From NCBI GenBank assembly GCA_910588795.1, contig CAJURI010000051.1:1-17145 (forward strand): a stretch of 17,145 nt of DNA, written 5' to 3'. Under the pieces are notes generated by a model, which was not told the DNA's origin, ran no database searches, and worked only from the letters and a program-made list of their open reading frames with translations. The DNA comes from an uncultured Duncaniella sp. Its GTDB lineage: Bacteria; Bacteroidota; Bacteroidia; Bacteroidales; Muribaculaceae. Position numbers and translations under genes: made by a program. This document shows, piece by piece, positions 8,418 to 14,928 of the stretch. Position 1 is the stretch's first letter. Each line of letters opens with the position of its first letter.

Positions 8418-9443
8418 TTACATTATGCGTATGCTCTTGTGTCTATAACGGTTTTTCTCCGAAAAATCAAGTTTAAGGTTATATCCGGCAAATATCTCAT
8501 GGCTCCCGGAGGATGTCTTGGCTATGCCTCTAAGATGATGGTCATAGCTGTAGCCTATGAATATTCCTCTGAATTCGGCACCGAGCATCACCGACAACGC
8601 GTCCCTGTAACGGTAGCCTATGCCCGCCGAGAACTTTCCGTTGTATCTCACACGCGCGGTTGCGGCGGCATCGGTAAACGTGAAGTCGCTTCTTATCAGC
8701 ACCGAAGGTATTATTTCAAATAACGTGTTTTTAACACGGATATTGCCTTCGGCACTAAAATACAATGTCCTCGGGACCTTGATCTGACAGTTTTTCTCCG
8801 CAGCATCACCGGCGTCGGCGGAAGCGTCGGCAGCTCCGTCAACACCGTCAACACCGCCAAACGTGACAGCGGGCGAGTTGGCATGCATGAGCGAGATCCC
8901 GGCCTTGAAACGGGGATGAGAATAATGTATGCCCACGCCGAGATCTAACGCGTTGCCGTCGACATCATAATCAGGCATGGACTCATACTCGCTCCGCTGC
9001 TCCCCGTCATCCGGGACGCTCACTTCCGAGCCTTTGAACTGCTCGTTCAAAAGTCCGGCCTGCAAAGCTACAGTAAGCTCCTCTCCCAATGCCTTATGCT
9101 TGTAACCGAGCTGAAGCCCGGCTGTGAGATTGCGCAACGGTCCGCATGACTGTCTCTGCACAGCGATTCCGGCTCCCCACCGCTTGTCAAACATTCGGAA
9201 CGGAGCATCGGCACCAGCGACAAATGTCCGCGGAGCATTGTCAATGCCCGTCCACTGGGCCCTCATTCCGCCACGGATCCTCAGATTGTCGGTATCGCCC
9301 GCAGCAGCAGGATTGTAGTAAGCCGGCACAGCCCAATACTGGGTCAGCATCACATCACTCTGCGCCTGCAAACGTGGAGATACCCACAGCAGCGATATCA
9401 GAAGAGATATACAACGGGACACCTGGAGCATACTGTGGCGCAT
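8418..9443 (-). CDS. porP: PorP/SprF-family type IX secretion outer-membrane protein
   Basis: PorP/SprF proteins are outer-membrane beta-barrels. In Porphyromonas PorP is needed for secretion, and SprF-type members help export or anchor cargo or attach to the PorK/N ring. The signal peptide is followed by the classic start D-V-M-L-T-Q-Y-W-A-V-P-A-Y-Y-N-P-A-A-A-G, then R-A-Q-W-T-G-I-D-N-A-P-R-T-F. Alternating beta-strands run to the end, with a family-type close around I-F-A-G-Y-N-L-K-L. The ATG at 9443 directly abuts the porT stop; an ATG at 9431 also fits the signal peptide. An Asp/Gly/Ala-rich loop around residues 197-220 is encoded by short repeated DNA. It lies second in the run and immediately before gldK, the conserved porPKLMN order. 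Confidence 0.94.
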   Translation of the reverse strand: MRHSMLQVSRCISLLISLLWVSPRLQAQSDVMLTQYWAVPAYYNPAAAGDTDNLRIRGGMRAQWTGIDNAPRTFVAGADAPFRMFDKRWGAGIAVQRQSCGPLRNLTAGLQLGYKHKALGEELTVALQAGLLNEQFKGSEVSVPDDGEQRSEYESMPDYDVDGNALDLGVGIHYSHPRFKAGISLMHANSPAVTFGGVDGVDGAADASADAGDAAEKNCQIKVPRTLYFSAEGNIRVKNTLFEIIPSVLIRSDFTFTDAAATARVRYNGKFSAGIGYRYRDALSVMLGAEFRGIFIGYSYDHHLRGIAKTSSGSHEIFAGYNLKLDFSEKNRYRHKSIRIM

Positions 9444-10184
9444 CTATTCAAAATAAAATGTGAGAACTACCATACGTGACACAGCCTTTTTCAGCGAGCG
9501 TGTTATCTTTAGCTTTTCAGGTTCGTCCTCAAGATCGGGACGGTCATGCTCTATGACATCCGTCAGGCCAAAACAGAACTTAACCTCCGGAATGAACTTG
9601 AAATAGGGCAGATAGAAATCACACCCGAAACCGGCTGTAAGATATAAATCCACCGGCTTTATGCGCAGATAGTCACCACTGGAACGTGTGAGATTGAACA
9701 TGGGCATAAATCCCGCAGTGACATACGGTCTTGACTGCCGGTAACGCATCCCCGAGAATTTAAGGTCGACCGGAAGGACTATGCCGGTGGACTTGACATT
9801 CTGTCTCATTTCCTTCCCGGTGTTATACTCGCGCATGGTTATGTCACGGCTGCCGAAATACAGGCCGGGGGTAAAACGGAGGTTGAACAGAGAGCTTAGC
9901 CTCAGATCCACAAGGCCGTTGACACAGAAACCGGGAGAAAATCCGGGCTGCTCCATGTACCATTCCTCCCCGTCGTCGGTGACAAGCCCGTTGTGGGTGA
10001 ATGTTATATCCTGAGTGTGGACACCGACGGAGAATCCGAGATGCCAGCGGTGCATATCGGCATACGGGCGGTTGAGTGCTATGTCATTCAGAGCCTGAGC
10101 CGACATGTCGGCACACCCCATGCCGGCTATTGCAAGCGACACGAGGAGAATCCTGTATAAGCATATCGTGATACGACGGTCCAT
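9444..10184 (-). CDS. porT: PorT-family outer-membrane beta-barrel protein of type IX secretion
   Basis: PorT (SprT in Flavobacterium) is a small outer-membrane barrel required for T9SS-dependent secretion; its exact step is unresolved. The 246-residue protein has a signal peptide (about 1-29). Family-like segments follow: N-R-P-Y-A-D-M-H-R-W-H-L-G-F-S-V-G, T-Q-D-I, L-R-F-T-P-G-L-Y-F-G-S, K-S-T-G-I-V-L-P-V-D-L-K-F-S, F-G-C-D-F-Y-L-P-Y-F-K-F-I-P-E-V-K and the terminal V-L-T-F-Y-F-E with its aromatic outer-membrane ending. It is the first gene of the seven-gene run and its stop codon abuts the porP start. In P. gingivalis porT lies apart from porPKLMN, so direct linkage here is notable. The assignment rests on recalled family patterns. 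Confidence 0.9.
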   Translation of the reverse strand: MDRRITICLYRILLVSLAIAGMGCADMSAQALNDIALNRPYADMHRWHLGFSVGVHTQDITFTHNGLVTDDGEEWYMEQPGFSPGFCVNGLVDLRLSSLFNLRFTPGLYFGSRDITMREYNTGKEMRQNVKSTGIVLPVDLKFSGMRYRQSRPYVTAGFMPMFNLTRSSGDYLRIKPVDLYLTAGFGCDFYLPYFKFIPEVKFCFGLTDVIEHDRPDLEDEPEKLKITRSLKKAVSRMVVLTFYFE

Positions 10185-10282
10185 TACTACATTTACTAAC
10201 GATGCCGTATCGGCATTTATTGTGGATCACGCAGGTCGACATGGGCCTCAGGGGCAAACTTTTTTCACGTAATGCCGCAGGA
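10185..10282. promoter_or_regulatory. Divergent porT / gldE intergenic region with a short palindrome
   Basis: This is the left part of the region separating the two divergent gliding/T9SS gene groups. A perfect inverted repeat, ATGCCG-TAT-CGGCAT at 10202-10216, lies 18 bp ahead of the porT start. It would be in the porT leader RNA or could be a protein-binding site. A weak minus-strand -7 candidate for porT reads AAAGTTTG (10262 to 10255), one base off TAnnTTTG at its first position, with no good -33 box. The porT promoter is therefore unsettled. Confidence 0.35.
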
Positions 10283-10314
10283 TTTCTGTATATGGAGAAA
10301 AAGTGCTATCTTTG
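10283..10314 (+). promoter_or_regulatory. Bacteroidota-type promoter for gldE
   Basis: A perfect -7 element TATCTTTG lies at 10307-10314. A partial -33 element TTTC lies at 10283-10286 with a 20-nt spacer. Transcription should begin near 10320, which rules out the upstream in-frame ATG at 10272 and supports the gldE start at 10362. Confidence 0.75.
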
Positions 10315-10361
10315 CGGAGCCCAAGCGATCACGCGGTTCTCACATTGCGCGGGGTCACTGC

Positions 10362-11771
10362 ATGCGGCCTATTGTTTCACTCATACCATCAGACTTGGAT
10401 ACAGACCCTTTACCTGCCATCGAGGCAGCATCTAACCTTTTTTCCGGCCTGTCCGGACTGCCGTTGCTTTCGGTACCCGCGATGGGCGCGGGCCAGATCG
10501 CAGCCCTTGCGCTCGCCGTGGTGGCACTGTTCATATCAGGATTCGTCTCCGGAAGCGAGATAGCTTTTTTTTCACTAAGCCCCACACAATGCGACGAACT
10601 TGAGGAGGAAGGTTCAGGAGGCGGCAAGCGCGTGCTGTCGCTCCTCACGATCCCGGAACGTCTGCTCGCCACCATACTCATAGCCAACAATCTGGTCAAC
10701 GTGACCATAGTGGTGCTGTGTAATTTTGCCCTCGGCCCGATATTCAACGGCATGAGCGAGGTGTGGAGCTTCATCCTTCAGACGGTGCTCCTGACTTTCC
10801 TGATACTTCTGTTCGGAGAGATTCTGCCTAAGCTATATGCCAATTCCAACAATCTCGGATGGGCCCGCATGGCATCGGGTCCGCTGGCTCTCATGGTCAA
10901 GATCTTCTATCCGCTGTCATCGATACTTGTCAAAAGCTCTGTGATAGTCAACAAGGTCGTGACCAAGAAGAACGATGCGGTCACGACCGATGACCTCTCT
11001 CAGGCTCTCGAGATAGCCGAAGTGGATTCCGCTCAGGACAAGGACATACTCGAAGGTATCCTGAAATTCGGTGACACCACTGCGTCGGAGGTGATGACTC
11101 CGCGTGTTGACGTGACCGGACTCGACATAGAACTGACATTCGCGGAAGTGATGAAGATCGTGATCGACAGCGGCTTCGCAAGGCTGCCGGTGTATGAGGA
11201 GACCATGGACAACATACGTGGAGTCCTGTACTCACGCGACCTCCTCCCTTATGTCAACAAAACCGAGAGCGACGATTTCAACTGGCAGTCGCTCATGCGC
11301 GAGCCTTACTATGTGCCCGAGTCGCGCATGATCGATGACCTGCTCGAGGATTTCCGCTCACGCCGCGTGCACCTCGCCATTGTGATCGACGAGTTCGGAG
11401 GCACCCAGGGGATAGTGACTCTCGAGGATGTGCTGGAGGAGATAGTCGGCGATATTGACGACGAATACGATGAAGTGGAGCAAACCTACCGCAAACTCCC
11501 CGACGACACCTACATATTCGACGGAAAGACTCTCCTCAACGACTTCTTCCGTGTCACAGGGATCGACGAGGAGGAGTATTCAAAGGTCACCGAGGACTGC
11601 GAGACCCTCGGTGGGATGCTCCTGAGCATAAAAGGGGATTTCCCGAAGGAGAAGGAATCAATAGTCTACGGCCGATGCCGTTTCCTTGTGCTATCCATAC
11701 ATCAGCACCGAATCGTCAATGTACGTGTAAAGGTGATGACCGAGGTGCAGCCTGACCAGATGAGGCAATGA
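10362..11771 (+). CDS. gldE: GldE: DUF21/CBS/CorC-HlyC-type membrane protein linked to gliding and T9SS
   Basis: GldE belongs to the HlyC/CorC family of membrane proteins with CBS domains. In Flavobacterium it is linked to gliding, but its activity is not defined; relatives act in divalent cation efflux. With the start at 10362 it has 469 residues. A DUF21 membrane domain spans about 42-185 and includes S-G-S-E-I-A-F-F-S-L-S-P and G-E-I-L-P-K. Two CBS repeats cover about 235-355 (M-T-P-R-V-D-V; E-F-G-G-T-Q-G-I-V-T-L-E-D-V). A CorC_HlyC domain runs from about 370 to the end. I chose the start because the upstream in-frame ATG (10272) precedes the -7 box. The stop overlaps the gldD start by ATGA, so the two are translationally coupled. 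A general ion-transport role independent of gliding remains possible. Confidence 0.9.
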   Translation: MRPIVSLIPSDLDTDPLPAIEAASNLFSGLSGLPLLSVPAMGAGQIAALALAVVALFISGFVSGSEIAFFSLSPTQCDELEEEGSGGGKRVLSLLTIPERLLATILIANNLVNVTIVVLCNFALGPIFNGMSEVWSFILQTVLLTFLILLFGEILPKLYANSNNLGWARMASGPLALMVKIFYPLSSILVKSSVIVNKVVTKKNDAVTTDDLSQALEIAEVDSAQDKDILEGILKFGDTTASEVMTPRVDVTGLDIELTFAEVMKIVIDSGFARLPVYEETMDNIRGVLYSRDLLPYVNKTESDDFNWQSLMREPYYVPESRMIDDLLEDFRSRRVHLAIVIDEFGGTQGIVTLEDVLEEIVGDIDDEYDEVEQTYRKLPDDTYIFDGKTLLNDFFRVTGIDEEEYSKVTEDCETLGGMLLSIKGDFPKEKESIVYGRCRFLVLSIHQHRIVNVRVKVMTEVQPDQMRQ

Positions 11772-12358
11772 AAGCTTACATGCTCGCGTGTGTGACAGCC
11801 GCATTATGCGCCATTCTCGCGGCATGCACGCATCCAGGCCATTCAGCAGCCCCGGTTCCACGCCCCACCGCCTATCCGCGCATGGAGATCCCCGACAGTG
11901 AATATGTATGCGTCGACGCAGCCGGAACGGGAATCCTTGTCAACGGCAATGCCCGCACCGGAGTGAAGCCTCATGGCGACAGCTGTGTGTGGATCGATGT
12001 GGTCTACGGCGTGTTCGCATCTCCGGTGATGCATCTCACTCTCACCATATGCCCGCCCGGAAAGACCGGCAGCGTGACAGACAACCGCCACGAACGCATG
12101 AGCCTCAACCTCGGAGGGCGTCGTCATGAGCTAACGGAATTCTCCACGCCGTCGGGATGGATATGCGAGATGGCCGTGGCAAGAAACTCACCCACGACAC
12201 CTGTACAGATCCTTGCCCGCAACAATGACGGGCGAGTGCTCAGCGGAGCCATGGTGTTGCATACGCCCGACTCTCTCGCCGGCGATCCGGAGGCCGTGGC
12301 TCCAATAATCGACGCCGTGACACGCGACATGACTTTAATGATGAAAAATCTCCCATGA
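11768..12358 (+). CDS. gldD: Gliding motility / type IX secretion lipoprotein GldD
   Basis: GldD is a lipoprotein needed for gliding and T9SS function in Flavobacterium; its molecular role is unclear. The signal peptide ends in lipobox L-A-A-C with Cys 20. Directly after comes P-V-P-R-P-T-A-Y-P-R-M-E-I-P, the proline-rich start typical of GldD, then W-I-D-V-V-Y around residue 75. The C-terminus T-P-D-S-L-A-G-D-P-E-A with following D-A-V-T-R-D-M matches the usual ending. The length of 196 is normal. It overlaps gldE upstream and the phosphopantetheinyl transferase downstream by four bases each. The gldE-gldD pairing strongly supports the call. Confidence 0.88.
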   Translation: MKAYMLACVTAALCAILAACTHPGHSAAPVPRPTAYPRMEIPDSEYVCVDAAGTGILVNGNARTGVKPHGDSCVWIDVVYGVFASPVMHLTLTICPPGKTGSVTDNRHERMSLNLGGRRHELTEFSTPSGWICEMAVARNSPTTPVQILARNNDGRVLSGAMVLHTPDSLAGDPEAVAPIIDAVTRDMTLMMKNLP

Positions 12359-12870
12359 AGATATTCTCCTCCCCCATACAATGCTCAAACCGCAGTGAAA
12401 GGCGGATCAAAGAGATCGAGGCTGTGACACAGCTTGTTGCCCGCGCCTTCGGCCCCGGTGCAGAACTGCGTCACACGGATGAGGGAAGGCCTTATATCGA
12501 CGGCCGGGACGACGTGTACATATCCATAAGCCATTGCGCCGACATATGCCTGCTCGCAGTAAGCGACACCCCTGTGGGGATAGATGCCGAGACCGCACGC
12601 GACCAGCTCATAGGCATAGCGCACAAATTCCTGACACAAGGGGAGATGGCTCGCGCGCCCCATTCGCTCACGACCCTTATGAGGCTTTGGGCGGCAAAGG
12701 AAGCCGTATTCAAATGCGCCTCGATCCCGGGGCTCGTGATATCCGAGATAGAAATCTCGGAGTCCATGGACTACGCATGCGCGCGCAGCCGCCGGTTCGG
12801 GATACGCTTCACCGACTCCACACCTCACATTGCCGTTGCCATAGCAACACCAATCCCAGACACCTTATAA
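12355..12870 (+). CDS. 4'-phosphopantetheinyl transferase (Sfp/AcpS superfamily)
   Basis: This enzyme should move the phosphopantetheine arm from coenzyme A to a serine of an acyl- or peptidyl-carrier protein, with Mg2+. The superfamily motifs are present: G-R-P-Y-I at 44-48, S-I-S-H at 57-60, G-I-D-A-E at 75-79 with metal ligands D77 and E79, and W-A-A-K-E-A-V-F-K at 112-120. At 171 residues it is shorter than Sfp (about 220) but within the range of Bacteroidota members. It overlaps gldD by ATGA, so it is the third gene of the coupled gldE-gldD unit. I recall the same linkage in other Bacteroidota genomes. The carrier protein is not encoded in this window. Confidence 0.9.
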   Translation: MKIFSSPIQCSNRSERRIKEIEAVTQLVARAFGPGAELRHTDEGRPYIDGRDDVYISISHCADICLLAVSDTPVGIDAETARDQLIGIAHKFLTQGEMARAPHSLTTLMRLWAAKEAVFKCASIPGLVISEIEISESMDYACARSRRFGIRFTDSTPHIAVAIATPIPDTL

Positions 12871-12960
12871 CCCCCAAGCTCTTTTTGCGCGATAATTCTC
12901 CTCATCGACCGACAAAGATATGATTTTGACCGCATACCACGATACGCGCCCGCCGGACAG
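12871..12960. other. Convergent intergenic gap between PPTase and the anti-sigma/barrel gene
   Basis: These 90 bp separate the PPTase stop from the stop of the opposing gene. I see no convincing intrinsic terminator on either strand. The only notable signal is a minus-strand TATCTTTG at 12920-12913, listed separately. Confidence 0.5.
12913..12920 (-). promoter_or_regulatory. Candidate antisense -7 promoter element
   Basis: Reading the minus strand, positions 12920 to 12913 spell TATCTTTG, a perfect Bacteroidota -7 box. There is no matching TTTG about 20 nt upstream, so the promoter is incomplete. If active, it would produce RNA antisense to the end of the PPTase gene, starting at about 12906, one base from an ATG. 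Confidence 0.3.
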
Positions 12961-14256
12961 CTAACGTCCGAATGACAGACGCAACCCGACATTAAGGTCA
13001 AGATTGCAAGGCTTGTCCTTATATATGTTCTCGACAGCCGAACCGTTGTCAATATAATATCTTACTCCGGGCTCTGCATAAATGCCTACGGCAGGGGTAA
13101 GATTAAACTGAAGACCGGCAACGGCATTGACCGACCACTGCAGCCGTCGCTCGCTGACAGTCTCCCTCCCAGAGTCCACAGGTCGGCAGTCAATCACATA
13201 ATCACGGTCGATCTTTCCGGAAACACATTTCTCTCCGAGCACACCGGCCGAGGCATACAGGTCGAGCCGTCCCCATGACATCACCCTGTATCTCACATTC
13301 AACGGCACACCTATATAATGGAGCGTCTGCTTGCCTGAGAAATAGTGTTCATCGCTTCCATATCTGATATCGGAAGTGAGATTAGTGTAGGTAATACCCG
13401 ATTCGAGCGACAGTCGCTCGTTTACACGATAAGAGAATGCAAGCCCCGTACGCACCGGAAGACGGTGCTTTATCTCTCGGTCCAGGTCCCTGCCTTGATT
13501 GAAAAGCAGGATGCCGAGCACCGGACTGTCCTCCCATCTCTTTCCGTCCGGACCGATTGCACTGACAATAGTGCTGCCTGACGACGATGCAGGTGTTCTC
13601 GATGCAGAATTCAGACCGCCCGACGTGAACGCACTGACTGAGAACCGCCCGCTGCCGCTACGGGAAGGTGATGCATATGCCATGAGCGTCTGACGGCCGC
13701 TCGCCGGCTTTATTTCAGACTTCACAGGTGGGACTGAATCATTCGGCAAGACCACAGTCCGGTCTTCATTGGCTGCCCCGTCATTATGATGCAGCACAGC
13801 ATCCTCAGCATTAAGCGGACGGCCATCAGCTTTATTCTCGTCCGTTACCGCCGCTTTTACCTCACCGATACCTGACAATGCGGCCATGCCTGCCGTGATT
13901 GCCTGTGCCGGCTCCCGACGCGCAGGTTCCGGCATCAGTGAACCGTCTGAAGTGCCGGCCGGATCCGGAGTGGAAGATGTGCCGGCCGGATCAACAGAGT
14001 CCAGGCGCATGCCTGTGCGGTCAGGAAGAAGATACAGATACGCAGCGATGGCCAATGCCACCATGGCTGCTATGCCTGACCATCTTTTTAGTCTTAGCAT
14101 GCGCGCATTCCTCTCCGGATTGCGGGGATTGCTGCCGCCGGCCGACGCAACATACGCATCCAGAGATCTCTCTATATCCTCCCACAGACCTGACGGCTCC
14201 TCGGTCTCCAGCTCTGCCATCCTGTCGTGGATATCTTTAAGCCATTGGTCTTTCAT
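12961..14256 (-). CDS. Dual membrane-spanning anti-sigma factor (Dma-like) with C-terminal outer-membrane barrel
   Basis: This 431-residue protein combines parts that normally sit in different membranes. Residues 1-57 are a charged cytoplasmic segment containing W-E-D-I-E-R, suited to sigma binding. Residues 59-77 are one inner-membrane helix. Residues about 80-200 are a Pro/Ser/Ala/Asp-rich periplasmic linker with a tandem D-P-A-G-T-S repeat near 98. The rest is beta-rich outer-membrane barrel: G-L-A-F-S-Y-R-V-N-E-R-L-S-L-E-S-G, H-Y-I-G-V-P-L-N-V-R-Y, Y-A-S-A-G-V, Y-A-E-P-G-V-R-Y-Y, ending G-L-R-L-S-F-G-R. From memory this matches the Dma family of Bacteroides thetaiotaomicron, which spans both membranes and restrains the ECF sigma factor Das. 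The start overlaps the sigma gene stop by ATGA, as expected for a coupled sigma/anti-sigma pair. Databases often name such proteins simply outer-membrane beta-barrel or porin family. Confidence 0.82.
   Translation of the reverse strand: MKDQWLKDIHDRMAELETEEPSGLWEDIERSLDAYVASAGGSNPRNPERNARMLRLKRWSGIAAMVALAIAAYLYLLPDRTGMRLDSVDPAGTSSTPDPAGTSDGSLMPEPARREPAQAITAGMAALSGIGEVKAAVTDENKADGRPLNAEDAVLHHNDGAANEDRTVVLPNDSVPPVKSEIKPASGRQTLMAYASPSRSGSGRFSVSAFTSGGLNSASRTPASSSGSTIVSAIGPDGKRWEDSPVLGILLFNQGRDLDREIKHRLPVRTGLAFSYRVNERLSLESGITYTNLTSDIRYGSDEHYFSGKQTLHYIGVPLNVRYRVMSWGRLDLYASAGVLGEKCVSGKIDRDYVIDCRPVDSGRETVSERRLQWSVNAVAGLQFNLTPAVGIYAEPGVRYYIDNGSAVENIYKDKPCNLDLNVGLRLSFGR
13952..13992 (-). repeat. Imperfect 27-bp tandem repeat in the periplasmic linker
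   Basis: GTGCCGGCCGGATC occurs at 13952-13965 and again at 13979-13992, 27 bp apart, so the repeat keeps frame. It encodes two copies of the D-P-A-G-T-S motif just after the inner-membrane helix of the Dma-like protein. Confidence 0.75.
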
Positions 14257-14831
14257 ATCGTCACACGGTCATTTGTTGTCTGGTAATATTTGATTTTTGC
14301 GGCAAGCATTGACTTTGCCCTGTGCAGCTGGGAGGCGGATGTGCTCTCCCTGATATTGAGCATCGAGGCTATCTCCCTGTGGCTCTTTCCTTCTATCACA
14401 TACAGGTTGAAGATAGTCCTGTAGCCGTCAGGGAGTTCACGGATCAGACCATGAATCACCTGTGCCGGGACCTCATCGAGATCCGGCTCCTCATGCACGG
14501 CGGTGCCATCTGTGTCGGGGGGCAGTTCGGTGAACACCATTCTCACGTTCCTCTCCAGAAACTTCATGGACTGGTTTACCACAATCCTGCTCATCCACCC
14601 TTTAAGCGAACCGGGACCACGGTATTCAAAGTCGCCGAGCGATGAGAAAACCCGCATGAAGCTCTCCTGCAACACATCCTTGACATCCTCCTGATTCACC
14701 ACATAACGGGAGCACACAGCCGTAAGATAACGGATGTGCAGCTTATAGAGAGCCTTCTGTGCGGACCGCTCGCCGGCCCGGGCCCTTTCCACAAGCAGTC
14801 CCTCGCTGTCAGTGATAATTGATGTCGGCAT
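14253..14831 (-). CDS. ECF-type RNA polymerase sigma factor (Das-like, probably ECF21)
   Basis: This 192-residue sigma-70 family protein has the two-domain ECF layout. Sigma-2 covers about 24-95 and includes D-V-K-D-V-L-Q-E-S-F-M-R-V-F and G-W-M-S-R-I-V-V-N. Sigma-4 covers about 128-182, with L-P-D-G-Y-R-T-I-F-N-L-Y-V-I-E-G and the helix-turn-helix region H-R-E-I-A-S-M-L-N-I, S-Q-L-H-R-A-K. It should direct RNA polymerase to an alternative promoter set. The downstream anti-sigma/barrel gene overlaps it by ATGA and is its likely partner. The Das family name rests on that partner and on a recalled ECF21 assignment of Das1; no group-level classification could be run. No standard TAnnTTTG box lies directly upstream, which would fit autoregulation or transcription from the nigD-like gene. 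Confidence 0.92.
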   Translation of the reverse strand: MPTSIITDSEGLLVERARAGERSAQKALYKLHIRYLTAVCSRYVVNQEDVKDVLQESFMRVFSSLGDFEYRGPGSLKGWMSRIVVNQSMKFLERNVRMVFTELPPDTDGTAVHEEPDLDEVPAQVIHGLIRELPDGYRTIFNLYVIEGKSHREIASMLNIRESTSASQLHRAKSMLAAKIKYYQTTNDRVTI

Positions 14832-14881
14832 GAGGCTTCGGCACTGGCTGTAATGAAGCGTCTATTGCATAAAAACGTGAG

Positions 14882-14898
14882 ATACGATATATTCGTAT
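14882..14898. promoter_or_regulatory. AT-rich palindrome upstream of the sigma factor gene
   Basis: A perfect inverted repeat ATACGA-TATAT-TCGTAT lies 50 bp before the sigma start and about 30 bp after the NigD-like stop. Read on the minus strand, a T5 run follows after a few bases (14870-14866). It could be an operator, part of the sigma promoter, or a weak terminator for the NigD-like gene. The sequence alone does not decide. Confidence 0.4.
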
Positions 14899-14928
14899 AC
14901 CGGGGAATTCCGTAGCATGAAGCAGACT

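Noticed and set aside
10272..10361. Longer N-terminus for GldE starting at 10272
   Set aside because: The perfect -7 box at 10307-10314 lies inside it, and the extra residues do not resemble family N-termini.
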